Assembly (NCBI GenBank): GCA_963803735.1
Contig: CAWDNV010000001.1
Span: 372,001-436,000, forward strand
DNA length: 64,000 nt
Reading direction: 5' to 3'
Source: Palsa-189 sp963803735
GTDB lineage: Bacteria; Acidobacteriota; Terriglobia; Acidiferrales; UBA7541
A model generated the notes under the pieces. That model was not told where the DNA came from. It ran no database searches and saw only the letters and a program-made list of their open reading frames with translations. Positions 34,315 to 43,183 of this stretch are shown here, piece by piece (positions within the stretch are counted from its first letter, which is position 1; the number at the start of each line of letters is the position of its first letter). The position numbers were made by a program, and so were the translations under genes.

Positions 34315-35592
34315 GTGGCAACCATGCATTCGCTCACGGGCGACGTCAAAGACCTGGCTTTGGCCGAGAGCGGGAAACGCAAGATCGAATGGGCCAATCA
34401 GCAGATGCCCGTTCTGCAGTTGATTCGCAAGCGATTCATTAAGGAGCAGCCGCTCAAGGGCCTGAGGCTTTCTGCTTGCCTGCACGTCACCAGTGAGACT
34501 GCCAATCTCGCCATTACGCTTCGCGATGGCGGCGCCGAAGTCGCGCTCTGCGCTTCGAATCCTCTCTCCACTCAGGATGAGGTAGCGGCTTGCCTGGTGA
34601 AGGACTACAGCATCCCCACATTCGCCATCAAGGGCGAGGACAACGCTACCTATTACTCACATCTTGGCGCCACACTCGAGCATAAGCCGCAAATCACCAT
34701 GGACGATGGCGCCGACCTCGTTACCATGCTGATCACCAAGCGCCTCGATCTGGTGCCCAACGTTATTGGCGGTACCGAAGAGACCACCACGGGCGTTATT
34801 CGCCTGCGCGCCATGGCCAAGGATGGCACGCTCAAATATCCCGTCATCGCCGTGAACGACGCGCTCACCAAGCACCTCTTCGATAATCGCTATGGTACCG
34901 GCCAATCCACCATCGATGGAATCCTGCGTGCCACCAATCTGCTCATCGCCGGTTTGAAATTTGTGGTCGCAGGTTATGGTTGGTGCGGCCGCGGGATCGC
35001 TATGCGTGCGAAGGGCCTCGGCGCAGACGTGATTGTTACGGAAATCAATCCCGTACGCGCTCTTGAAGCCGTCATGGACGGATTCCGCGTGATGCCCATG
35101 CCGGACGCGGCCAAAATCGGCGACATCTTCGTCACCGTCACGGGAAATAAATCCGTTATCGCCGCGGAGCATTTCGAAAAGATGAAAGACGGCGCCGTGC
35201 TTTGCAATTCCGGCCACTTCAATGTGGAGATTGATATCCCCGCGCTGGAACGGCTCGCCACCGCTAAAAAGCCCGCGCGCCCGTTCGTCGAGGAATTCGC
35301 CATGAAAGATGGCCGTCGGATCTATTTGCTCGGCGAAGGCCGCCTCATCAATCTCACCTCCGCCGAAGGCCATCCTGCCGGAGTGATGGATATGAGCTTC
35401 GCGAATCAAGCGCTTTCCGCCGAATATCTGGTCAAGCATGGCTCTGAACTGAAGCGGCAGGTCTATCCCGTGCCTGACCCAATCGATCGCCAGATTGCCA
35501 AGCTCAAGCTCGAATCCATGGGAATCCACGTTGATAAGCTCTCTCCGGAGCAGGAGCACTACTTGGCTTCCTGGTCCGAGGGCACCACCTAA
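34315..35592 (+). CDS. ahcY: S-adenosylhomocysteine hydrolase
   Basis: A 425-residue NAD-dependent enzyme splitting S-adenosylhomocysteine into adenosine and homocysteine. Landmarks: LSACLHVTSETANL, EDNATYYSHLGATL, 'VIGGTEETTTGVIRL', GYGWCGRGIAMRAKGLGA (NAD fold) and the C-terminal 'ADGKLSPEQ'-type tail seen here as HVDKLSPEQEHYL. The GTG at 34315 lies six bases after GGGGGAAAAC-type sequence; ATG 34324 is too far from it. The upstream gap is highly structured. tldD follows after 10 bases. Confidence 0.95.
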   Translation: MATMHSLTGDVKDLALAESGKRKIEWANQQMPVLQLIRKRFIKEQPLKGLRLSACLHVTSETANLAITLRDGGAEVALCASNPLSTQDEVAACLVKDYSIPTFAIKGEDNATYYSHLGATLEHKPQITMDDGADLVTMLITKRLDLVPNVIGGTEETTTGVIRLRAMAKDGTLKYPVIAVNDALTKHLFDNRYGTGQSTIDGILRATNLLIAGLKFVVAGYGWCGRGIAMRAKGLGADVIVTEINPVRALEAVMDGFRVMPMPDAAKIGDIFVTVTGNKSVIAAEHFEKMKDGAVLCNSGHFNVEIDIPALERLATAKKPARPFVEEFAMKDGRRIYLLGEGRLINLTSAEGHPAGVMDMSFANQALSAEYLVKHGSELKRQVYPVPDPIDRQIAKLKLESMGIHVDKLSPEQEHYLASWSEGTT

Positions 35593-35602
35593 GACGGCGC
35601 CT

Positions 35603-37126
35603 GTGCCGCGCTCTGCAAATTCAAAAAAGGTCGTTCCTCCTGAAATTGTCTCCGCCGTCGTCGGAGATATGCAGGCCTGGACCGCGCTTGCGCTCGACAC
35701 CGCGAAAACTCGCGGCGCCTCTTTTGCCGATGCGCGTGTTGTGGATATGCGCCTGCGCGACCTCAGCACCAAAAATGGTGAGGTTGGCACGTTGGCCGAA
35801 AGCGAGTCGCTGGGACTTGGTATACGCGCCCTAGCCAATGGCTGCTGGGGTTTTGCATCGACCGACGTGCTTACGCGCGAAGGCGTACAGGCCTGCGCCG
35901 CTCAGGCAGTAGCCATCGCGCACGCCTCCGCCATGGCTAAGCGCGCTGATGCCGAGATGGTCCCGGAAAAAGCCTACGTGGACACTTGGCAGAACCCGTA
36001 CGTCAAGGACCCGTTCAAAATTCCACTCGAGCGCCAGTTGGATTTACTTTTCGCCGCCGACTACGCCATGCGCCGCGTGAAGGGCCTCACGCTCGCGGAA
36101 ACGTCCATGCAATTCCGCCGCCAGGAACAGTGGTACGCCTCCACTCTCGGCTCCCAGATTCATCAGCTCAAAGTGCAGTCCGGCGCTGGCATCGTCGCCA
36201 CCAGTTTCGTGAACGACGAAATTCAGAAGCGCTCTTACCCGAATAGCTTCGGCGGCCAGCATCAGCTTGCCGGCTACGAACTCGTCGAGGCGCTCGACTT
36301 GCCCGGCAACGCGCAACGTGTCGCCGAAGAAGCTCTCGCACTGCATAAAGCTGCGCAATGCCCGCAAGGCGAGCGCACCATCATTCTCGAAAGCTCGCAG
36401 CTAGGCCTGCAAATTCACGAATCCATCGGCCACCCTATCGAGCTCGACCGCGTCCTCGGTATGGAAGCGAACTTTGCCGGCATGAGTTTTCTTACGCTCG
36501 AGAAATTAAATAAGCTGCGCTACGCTTCGGAAATCGTGAACGTAGTCGCCGATGCGCGCCTGGAGCACGGCCCGGGTTTGGGCACCTTCGGCTATGATGA
36601 CGAAGGCGTTCCCGGTAAGCGCATAGACATAATCAAGAGCGGCCTTTTCACAGGCTATCTTTCGAATCGCGAGACGGCAGGGACTATCGGCTTAAAAGAA
36701 TCCGGCGGCACGATGCGTGCCGAAAATTGGAATCGGCTGCCGATCATCCGCATGACCAATATCAGCCTGCTGCCCGGCACGTGGCGTTACGAAGACCTGC
36801 TCGCCGATACCGACGACGCCATCCTCATGGAAACTAATCGCTCCTGGTCCATCGACGACCGGCGCTACCATTTCCAGTTCTCCACGGAGATCGGCTGGGA
36901 GATCAAGCACGGCAAAAAAACGCGCATGCTCAAAAATCCCAGCTACAGCGGCATCACCACGGAATTCTGGAATAGCTGCGATGCCATCTGCTCGCGCGAT
37001 TATTGGACCTTGTGGGGCACGCCCAACTGCGGCAAGGGCCAGCCGCAGCAGACCATGGGTACAGGCCACGGTGCCGCCCCTTCCCGCTTTCGCAAGATTC
37101 GCGTCGGCATGGCTTTCGCCAAATGA
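35603..37126 (+). CDS. tldD: Metalloprotease TldD
   Basis: A 507-residue protein of the TldD/PmbA family with the zinc motif HESIGHPIELDR (HExxxH). TldD is the catalytic half of the TldD-TldE heterodimer that degrades unfolded or modified peptides (microcin B17, CcdA). GTG 35603 is taken as the start; ATG 35669 (MQAWTALALD) behind GGAG is an alternative. It starts 10 bases after ahcY and precedes tldE by 72 bases. tldD has been linked to PQQ synthesis in Gluconobacter. Confidence 0.92.
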   Translation: MPRSANSKKVVPPEIVSAVVGDMQAWTALALDTAKTRGASFADARVVDMRLRDLSTKNGEVGTLAESESLGLGIRALANGCWGFASTDVLTREGVQACAAQAVAIAHASAMAKRADAEMVPEKAYVDTWQNPYVKDPFKIPLERQLDLLFAADYAMRRVKGLTLAETSMQFRRQEQWYASTLGSQIHQLKVQSGAGIVATSFVNDEIQKRSYPNSFGGQHQLAGYELVEALDLPGNAQRVAEEALALHKAAQCPQGERTIILESSQLGLQIHESIGHPIELDRVLGMEANFAGMSFLTLEKLNKLRYASEIVNVVADARLEHGPGLGTFGYDDEGVPGKRIDIIKSGLFTGYLSNRETAGTIGLKESGGTMRAENWNRLPIIRMTNISLLPGTWRYEDLLADTDDAILMETNRSWSIDDRRYHFQFSTEIGWEIKHGKKTRMLKNPSYSGITTEFWNSCDAICSRDYWTLWGTPNCGKGQPQQTMGTGHGAAPSRFRKIRVGMAFAK

Positions 37127-37147
37127 AAACTAGCTCGGGCAAGTTTG

Positions 37148-37190
37148 GTCATTCTGAGTCTGCGTTGGACGGACGAAGAATCCCTCTGTG
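37148..37190 (+). repeat. Dispersed intergenic repeat, copy A
   Basis: GTCATTCTGAG and GAAGAATCCCTCTGTG flank a variable middle, matching the frame of copies at 38641, 43078 and about 50270. It lies between tldD and tldE. Confidence 0.5.
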
Positions 37191-37198
37191 AACCAGCC

Positions 37199-38614
37199 GT
37201 GAACACACGAACAAAAAAGGCCCGTGCCTCGCAGCCCGTCCGACGACGCGCCTCCGGCCCCGCCGTCGCGGAAGCTCATCTTCCCTCAGAGGCGGAGTTG
37301 CATCACCTTGCCGAGCGCGTTCTCCGGCTCTCCGATGCCGACGAGACCGAAGTGCACATCGATTTCGTTGCCGACGCGCTCACGCGCTTCGCCAACAACA
37401 CCATTCACCAGAATGTCGCCGAGCAGACTCTGAGCGTTTCCGTCCGCACCGTCTTTGACGGCCGCACCGCCCGCGCAAGTACCAACAAAACAGACGACGA
37501 ATCGCTTCGCCGGGCGGTGGCTGCCTCAGCCACGCTGGCGCGCAGCCAGCCGAAAAATCCCGATCTGCTGCCGATGCCTGGGCCCCAAACTTACCCGAAG
37601 GTGAATCGCTATTTTCCTGCGACCGCTGCCACTACTCCGAAAGACCGCGCCGCCGCGGTTGCCCGCGTCACCGAACTCGCGGAACAAAATAAGCAGACCG
37701 CCGCTGGCATTTTCTCCACCGGCGCGGCGGTCATGGCAATGGCCAATTCCAAAGGGCTTTTCGCCAGCTATCGCCAGAGCCGCGCGGAATTTTCCATCAC
37801 GATCATGGAGCAGGATTCCTCCGGCTGGGCCAAGGCCAGCGCGCCGGATCGCGGCCAGATCGACACCGAACAGCTCGCCCAGCGCGCCAGTGAAAAGGCT
37901 GCCGCCTCTCGCCGTCCCAAAGAAGTCGAGCCCGGCCGCTGGACCGTGATTCTCGAACCTGCTGCGGTACTCGATCTCGTGGGTTTTCTCTTCTACGATT
38001 TCGCCGGAACTGCCGTGCTCGATCAGCGCTCCTGCTTCACCAATCGCATTGGCAAACAGGTGATGGGCGAAAATGTCTCCATCCACGACGACGTTACGCA
38101 CAAGCTGCAGTCCGGGCCGCCATTCGATGGCGAAGGGATGCCCCGGCAGACAGTTTTACTCGTCGAGCGCGGCGTGCCGCGCCATCTCGTCTATGCGCGC
38201 TCCACGGCCAAAAAGATGAAAACCAGGCCCACCGGTCACGGCCTGCCTCTCCCGAATCAGGATGGTGAAGCGCCCTTCAATCTGGTCTTCGGCGGCGGCA
38301 ATACTTCGCTTGAGACAATGGTCGCCACGACCGATCGCGGAATTCTGTTGACCCGCCTCTGGTACATCCGCGAAGTCGATCCCTACGAAAAAATTCTCAC
38401 CGGCATGACTCGCGACGGCACTTTCCTCGTCGAGAACGGGAAAATCTCGAGCGGCATCCGTAATTTCCGCTTCAATCAGAATATTTTGGAAATGCTATCG
38501 AATGTGGGGCAGATGAGCACCGCAGTGCGAGCGGCTGGGGAAGAGTCCTTTGACATGGTCGTTCCCGCCATGAAGGTCCGCGACTTCCATTTCACCGAAG
38601 TCACCAAATTCTAA
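37199..38614 (+). CDS. tldE: TldE/PmbA peptidase subunit
   Basis: A 471-residue TldD/PmbA family protein without the HExxxH zinc motif, as expected for the non-catalytic TldE (PmbA) partner. Family features include 'FANNTIHQNVAEQTLSVSVR', 'ERGVPRHLVYARSTAKKM' and 'LTRLWYIREVDPYEKILTGM'. The start is uncertain: GTG 37199 (after the copy A repeat) was chosen since an ATG at 37145 would be inside the repeat region; no clear Shine-Dalgarno is visible. Confidence 0.88.
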   Translation: MNTRTKKARASQPVRRRASGPAVAEAHLPSEAELHHLAERVLRLSDADETEVHIDFVADALTRFANNTIHQNVAEQTLSVSVRTVFDGRTARASTNKTDDESLRRAVAASATLARSQPKNPDLLPMPGPQTYPKVNRYFPATAATTPKDRAAAVARVTELAEQNKQTAAGIFSTGAAVMAMANSKGLFASYRQSRAEFSITIMEQDSSGWAKASAPDRGQIDTEQLAQRASEKAAASRRPKEVEPGRWTVILEPAAVLDLVGFLFYDFAGTAVLDQRSCFTNRIGKQVMGENVSIHDDVTHKLQSGPPFDGEGMPRQTVLLVERGVPRHLVYARSTAKKMKTRPTGHGLPLPNQDGEAPFNLVFGGGNTSLETMVATTDRGILLTRLWYIREVDPYEKILTGMTRDGTFLVENGKISSGIRNFRFNQNILEMLSNVGQMSTAVRAAGEESFDMVVPAMKVRDFHFTEVTKF

Positions 38615-38640
38615 TTCTGGTCCAGCGCTACGGACAGATC

Positions 38641-38720
38641 GTCATTTCGAGCCCACCTTCAAGCGCGGCTTTTGCGCGCGATGACGTCTTCGGCGGGCGA
38701 GGAATTCACCTGTTCTGAAA
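38641..38720 (+). repeat. Dispersed intergenic repeat, copy B
   Basis: Opens GTCATTTCGAGC and closes GGGCGAGGAATTCACC followed by TTCTGAAA, as in copy C at 43078. The middle holds GC-rich inverted pieces (AAGCGCGGCTTTTGCGCGCG). It sits in the 220-base gap after tldE, which holds nothing else I can name. Confidence 0.55.
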
Positions 38721-38835
38721 GGCGTGTGACTCAACGCGTCGAGAGCCTCTTGAGTGTTGGGGGGCTGTTACTCTTCCAGTTTCGTTGCATCTGAATCCTA
38801 TGCTAAAAGGGAACCGCTAACGGGAGGGCAGCAAG

Positions 38836-39453
38836 ATGGCTGAATCGCAGCAGGCAGTACACGAGCACAAGAAAGTCTCCGCAGAGTGCCTGGACCAATT
38901 ATTTCTTAAGGCGCGCACCCATTGGGTCTGGCGCCCCGAACCCGTGCCCCTCGAGCTGCTGAAAGAACTCTACAACGTGGCCCGTTTCGGGCCCACCAGC
39001 GCGAATTCCTCGCCTGCGCGGTTCGTTTTCCTCACTACGCCCCAAGCCAAGGAGCGGCTCCGTCCGGCGCTTTCTCCCACCAACGTAGAGAAAACGATGA
39101 CCGCGCCGGTCACCGTAATTGTCGCCTGGGATACGGAGTTTCACGAAAAACTGCCCCAGCTTTTTCCCGCCCGCGACATGCGTTCTATTTTCGCTGGCAA
39201 TGCCGCGTTGATTCACGAGACCGCCTTCCGTAATGGCACGCTCCAGGGCGCCTACTTAATGATCGCCGCTCGCGCTTTGGGCCTCGATTGCGGACCCATG
39301 TCCGGATTCGACCAGCAGAAAGTTAACGCGGAATTTTTCCCTGACGGCAAATGGAAGGCCAATTTTCTTTGCAATATCGGCTACGGCGATCCCAGCAAGC
39401 TCTTCCCGCGCAACCCGCGCCTCAGCTTTGACGAAGCCTGCCGCGTGCTTTAA
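38836..39453 (+). CDS. Nitroreductase family, malonic semialdehyde reductase (RutE-like)
   Basis: A 205-residue FMN-dependent reductase. FARFGPTSANSSPAR-type sequence (here VARFGPTSANSSPARFVFL) and GPMSGFDQQKVNAEFF match the RutE/HadB branch, which reduces malonic semialdehyde or similar enals. GGGAGG lies about nine bases from the ATG. The rest of the Rut pathway is not in the window, so a role in uracil degradation is not supported. Confidence 0.83.
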   Translation: MAESQQAVHEHKKVSAECLDQLFLKARTHWVWRPEPVPLELLKELYNVARFGPTSANSSPARFVFLTTPQAKERLRPALSPTNVEKTMTAPVTVIVAWDTEFHEKLPQLFPARDMRSIFAGNAALIHETAFRNGTLQGAYLMIAARALGLDCGPMSGFDQQKVNAEFFPDGKWKANFLCNIGYGDPSKLFPRNPRLSFDEACRVL

Positions 39454-39479
39454 CTGACGCTTTGGGCCTTCGCGCCGCC

Positions 39480-39884
39480 TCAAATTCGGAAGGGAATCAG
39501 TGCGCCCAACCGGCTTTCACGCAGGAAGATTCCTGTCCACGCCAGCACGCCGAAAATGATAGGGAAGAGCGTATTAAACATCACGCTGCCGATGCGCAGG
39601 TTCGCCGCAACCGCGCCGCCAAGATATCCGGTGAGCAGGATCGCCCCGAGAACCGCGGTCTGTGGAATTATGTAGAACACCGTGCAGACGACCAGGATGA
39701 TCCCAATCGTGAAAATCGTGTTCGCCGGATACCCAAGCTGGGCGGACGCTTCCATCACGGCACGCACCTTCATCACCTTTGTGATGCTGTCGAAGAGAAG
39801 GAACAGCACGACCAGAGCACTGATGATCCGTCCTGTCCAGAGTCTTCCCTTTGAAACAGGACCCGCCTGAGTGCGTGATTGCAT
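39480..39884 (-). CDS. DoxX-like membrane protein
   Basis: A 134-residue protein with four hydrophobic helices (IISALVVLFLLFDS, FTIGIILVVCTVFYII, VLGAILLTGYLGGAV, LFPIIFGVLAWTGIFL) in the DoxX-like family pattern. Function is unknown. AAGGGAGG lies upstream of the ATG. It is downstream of the ArsR and SRPBCC genes on the same strand, a frequent neighbourhood for DoxX-like genes. Confidence 0.83.
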   Translation of the reverse strand: MQSRTQAGPVSKGRLWTGRIISALVVLFLLFDSITKVMKVRAVMEASAQLGYPANTIFTIGIILVVCTVFYIIPQTAVLGAILLTGYLGGAVAANLRIGSVMFNTLFPIIFGVLAWTGIFLRESRLGALIPFRI

Positions 39885-39898
39885 AATCCGTTCCTCCC

Positions 39899-39944
39899 TT
39901 GTAGCTCAGGGTGCTCCGGCGCCCTTTGCCGGAGACCCTGAGGC
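39899..39944. repeat. Intergenic hairpin repeat, copy 1
   Basis: TTGTAGCTCAGGGTG begins the element; CTCAGGGT pairs with ACCCTGAG and CTCCGGC with GCCGGAG around a short loop, one base bulged. A related element begins ATGTAGCCCAGGGTG at 45866. It lies between the SRPBCC and DoxX genes. Confidence 0.6.
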
Positions 39945-40006
39945 TTTGGCTCTGAGTGTGCTGTGCCTTTTTTTTCGTCCGAAATTATCAACGGCGCCGC
40001 GAACCG

Positions 40007-40972
40007 TCACGCTCGCGCCAAATATTCCCCAAGCCGGTCCAGCGTCTGTCTCCAGCCTTCCGGAGCACCGCGCGTCGCGTCGGATTCAAACGAATAGGTC
40101 TGTTGCACAGTAAGTTTCGTTTTGCCCGCATGATCGGCAAACGTCACCGTTGTCCACACTTGATGCCCCGGCTCATCGTGGATTACTCCCTGAAACACGA
40201 TGCGCTCAGGCTCAACGATCTCGAGATATGCGCCCTCAAACGGATAATCCTTTCCGTCTGGCCCGCGCATCACAAAGCGAAACTTTCCTCCAACCCGAAA
40301 TTCCATCTCGCAAATTGGCAGCGTGAATCCGCGTGGCCCCCACCAGTGCGCGATCTGCTCCGGTTTGGTCCACGCTTGAAAGACAAGCTCGCGCGGAGCG
40401 TCGAACACTCGTTCAATTGTTAGCTCGCGTTTCTTGGACCACGTCGCTCCGGCAGCGCCTGCCTCGCGCACAGTCGGTTCGTTCTGCGCGCCTGTTACCC
40501 TCGGCAGATATTCGCCGAGCACGTCGAACGCACTCGTCCAGCCCAGTCTGTGGCCGTCGCGCGATTCGGCAGATTTGAAGCCACTTTGACGCAGCGTCAC
40601 TTCGGTTTTGCCTCCGTGTTCGATAAACATCACGGTCACCAATGTCTCCTGGCTCGGCTTCCCTGAGGCATCAAGCCATGCGTGTGTGAAAACCAATCGC
40701 TCCGGCCGGACGATCTCGCGATACGAGCCTTCCAGGCGGTGCTCTGCACCGTCGGGTGAGCGCATACAAATCCGGAAGCCTCCGCCCGGTCGGATGTCCG
40801 ATTTCTCCGTTGTTACGGTGAAACCACGTGGCGCTCCCTGCCAATGCTGCAGGTGCTCGGTCTTCGTCCAGGCGTCGAAAACGAGTCCACGCGGCGCGTC
40901 AAAGACGCGCGTGATGACCAGATCCGTTTCCTCCGTTGAGCCCTTACTTATCTTTGCGTCGCTTGCCGCCAT
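40007..40972 (-). CDS. Two-domain SRPBCC (AHSA1-like) protein
   Basis: A 321-residue fusion of two AHSA1/START-like domains (about residues 15-150 and 180-315), each with the pattern 'RVFDAPRELVFQAWTKPEQI' and 'GGKFRFVMRGPDGKDYPFEG'. These domains bind hydrophobic ligands. The ATG follows AAGGAG and lies within the 3' end of the arsR gene, overlapping it by 29 bases. ArsR plus SRPBCC pairs are a common cassette; the doubled domain is less common. Confidence 0.87.
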   Translation of the reverse strand: MAASDAKISKGSTEETDLVITRVFDAPRGLVFDAWTKTEHLQHWQGAPRGFTVTTEKSDIRPGGGFRICMRSPDGAEHRLEGSYREIVRPERLVFTHAWLDASGKPSQETLVTVMFIEHGGKTEVTLRQSGFKSAESRDGHRLGWTSAFDVLGEYLPRVTGAQNEPTVREAGAAGATWSKKRELTIERVFDAPRELVFQAWTKPEQIAHWWGPRGFTLPICEMEFRVGGKFRFVMRGPDGKDYPFEGAYLEIVEPERIVFQGVIHDEPGHQVWTTVTFADHAGKTKLTVQQTYSFESDATRGAPEGWRQTLDRLGEYLARA

Positions 40973-41330
40973 TTCTTTTCTCCTTCTTTTGCGATTTCTG
41001 TACGTCGCGCAAGTAGTCGTCCAAACGATCGAAACTCTCTGTCCAAAATCTCCGGTAGTGCTCCACCCAATCGGCAACGTCTCGCAGCGGACCCGCCGAA
41101 ATCCGGCAGGGACGCCACTGCGCGTCGCGTCCCCGCGCAATCAGCCCCGCTTTCTCCAGCACCTTCAGGTGCTTGGAGACGGCAGGCAGGCTCATCTCGA
41201 AGGGTTCCGCAAGTTCCGTCACCGAAACTTCGCCGGAAGCCAGCCGCGCGAGAATCGCGCGCCGGGTAGGGTCGGCAAGGGCTGCGAAAGTGGCGTTCAG
41301 TTGATCGGCTGTTGCGAATGTTTCCGCCAT
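40944..41330 (-). CDS. ArsR family transcriptional regulator
   Basis: A 128-residue winged-helix repressor with 'LADPTRRAILARLASGEVSV' and HTH 'MSLPAVSKHLKVLEKAGLIA'. No cluster of metal-binding cysteines is visible, so it probably responds to something other than arsenic. The ATG at 41330 lies one base downstream of a perfect 24-base palindrome, presumably its own operator. It is translated with the SRPBCC gene. Confidence 0.9.
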   Translation of the reverse strand: MAETFATADQLNATFAALADPTRRAILARLASGEVSVTELAEPFEMSLPAVSKHLKVLEKAGLIARGRDAQWRPCRISAGPLRDVADWVEHYRRFWTESFDRLDDYLRDVQKSQKKEKRNGGKRRKDK

Positions 41331-41331
41331 A

Positions 41332-41355
41332 GTATTTAACCTGCAGGTTAAATAC
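41332..41355. promoter_or_regulatory. Perfect 24-base palindrome, likely ArsR operator
   Basis: Half site GTATTTAACCTG is followed at once by its exact reverse complement. It abuts the arsR start codon, overlapping the expected ribosome binding and promoter area, and is about 90 bases upstream of the divergent DinB remnant. Autorepression by the ArsR protein is inference. Confidence 0.8.
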
Positions 41356-41443
41356 ATCGGCATCAGCCCTCTGTCAAGCTGTTTCTGTGCGATTCTTAAA
41401 CCTCATCTCTGCTGAAAGGACATCTAGGATTGGTCGCTCATTT

Positions 41444-41921
41444 ATGAACTCCGAAACTGCTCGCATCGCCGATCAATTGCGCCGCGCTTTCAGAGGCGAA
41501 GCCTGGCACGGACCTTCTTTGCTCGATCTGCTTGCCGAAATCACGCCTGAGCAGGCGCGTGCTCGCCCATTGCGTTCAGCACACAGCATTTGGGAACTGG
41601 TGCTGCATATCGACGTTTACATAGAGGGCCGTTTTCAACGCGACTCAAGGAAAACCCATGCCGAAGATCTACGGCACCGAAAAAGACTGGCCCGCACTGA
41701 AAGACGATTCGGCCGTCGCATGGTTTGACGTGCAGGATAAGTTGTTCGAAGATGCCGAAAAGCTGGCCCACGCTATCGAGGGATTTGACGAAGCAAAACT
41801 GACGGAGACGGTTCCCGGACGCCCTTACGACTTTTATCGTCTCTTTCATGGCATTGTGCAGCACAGCCTTTATCACGGCGGCCAGATCGCCATTCTCAAG
41901 AAAGCAGTCACAGATAGTTAG
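41444..41921 (+). pseudogene. DinB family protein, frameshifted
   Basis: Two overlapping frames together give one DinB/YfiT-like protein of about 158 residues. The first frame holds 'DQLRRAFRGEAWHGPSLLDL' and IWELVLHIDVYIEG; removal of one base near 41633-41637 (in or after TTTTC) joins it to NATQGKPMPKIYG and the C-terminal 'HGIVQHSLYHGGQIAILKKA' with its metal-site histidines. Both halves are otherwise intact, so this is either a recent mutation or a sequencing error. Read alone, neither half is a full domain. Confidence 0.8.
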
Positions 41922-42022
41922 CGGCGATTGGTCCCGCTGTTAAAAACGGCGCGCTTAGTGCCGCTTTCCAATCCTCTCGCCGAGCGAGACAATATCAGTA
42001 TCGGCAGGAGGTCCTTCGAACG

Positions 42023-43043
42023 ATGGACCGGCGCAGATTTTTCTCCATGGCTGCGGGCGCGGGAGTTGGCGTGCTGCTGCCCCTCACCGTCTACCGTTAC
42101 ATGATGAGGGGCATGCACACCGGCTATGTCAATGTGCGCGCTTATCTGAACGACGGGCCCGAAGCCGCGCTCCGTGCCATCACTCCCAGCGACGATTTCT
42201 ATCTGATGTCCTCGCATGGTGAACCCGCGGTCGATCCCGGGAAATGGTCACTCACCATCGACGGCCTCGTCGATCATCCTTTGCGCTTCAGCTACGACGA
42301 GATTCGCCGCGAGCCGCCTTATGAGACGCCCCTCACGCTGGAGTGCATTTCCAATTCCGTCGGCGGAGGCTTGATCGGCAATGCCGTATGGCGCGGCACG
42401 CGCTTGTGTTCTCTGCTCGAACGCGCCGGCATCAAGCCGCAAGCGAAATATGCGGCTCTCTACGCCGCCGAAGGCTATAGCACCGGCCACACTCTGGAGC
42501 GCATCTTGCACCCGGAGAATTTCCTCGCCTGGGAGATGAATGGCGAACCTCTGTCGCGCCGCCACGGTTTTCCTCTGCGCGTGATTCTGCCTGGGAAATA
42601 CGGAATGAAAATGCCCAAATGGCTGACGCGCATCGAATTCGTCGATCACGAATATTCTGGGATTCTGGGAATGGCAGGGCTGGTCGAATTCCTCAGAGCG
42701 TCAATTGCAAGCCGCCATTGACGATCCCCGCGACCGAGCGCGCGTCTCGGGAACCAATTTCGTCATTAGCGGCTGGGCCGTGGCGAACCAGGCAGGCGTG
42801 AAAAAAGTCGAAATTTCCACCGACGACGGCGACTCCTGGAACGAGGCTCCGATCTTCAGCAATCCCTTGCCTTCCCAGGTGTGGGCATTCTGGAAGTATG
42901 TGTGGATCAACCCGCCGAAGGGAGCACACACGATCACGGTTCGTGCCACCGACGGCAATGGCAAACTCCAGACTTCGTCATCCTCCGGCGAATGGCCTGA
43001 CGGCGCCACCGGCTATCACGAAATCGCCGTCGAAGTGACCTAA
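42023..43043 (+). pseudogene. Exported molybdopterin oxidoreductase (sulfite oxidase-like), frameshifted
   Basis: The first frame encodes a twin-arginine leader (RRRFFSMAAGAGVGVLLPL) and the Mo-binding domain, with the cofactor Cys in TLECISNSVGG and KYGMKMPKWLTRIEF. The second frame holds the C-terminal dimerisation domain ('KKVEISTDDGDSWNEAPIF'). Dropping one A at 42662 restores YSGFWEWQGWSNSSERQ and a 339-residue protein of normal family length. A recent mutation or a base-call error is equally possible. The upstream AGGAGG supports the start. Confidence 0.85.
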
Positions 43044-43077
43044 GCGTTTCCCAATTTCTCGCCATTGTTCTGAACGT

Positions 43078-43155
43078 GTCATTCCGAGCGGAGCCACTTC
43101 CGGCTCATACGTTTCGGCGCTGAGGGCGGAGCGAGGAATCTGCTTTTCTGAAGGG
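43078..43155 (+). repeat. Dispersed intergenic repeat, copy C
   Basis: Opens GTCATTCCGAGCGGAG and closes GGAGCGAGGAATCTGC then TTCTGAAGGGG. It is the clearest copy of the family seen at 37148, 38641 and about 50270. It fills most of the 140-base gap between the convergent molybdoenzyme remnant and a secreted-protein gene. Confidence 0.6.
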
Positions 43156-43183
43156 GTAAAAGGATCCTGTCTCTATTGTCGAT

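Noticed and set aside
34657..35838. Long open frame on the minus strand opposite ahcY (about 393 codons)
   Set aside because: It is a shadow of the GC-rich ahcY and tldD coding sequence; no family resemblance or ribosome binding site.
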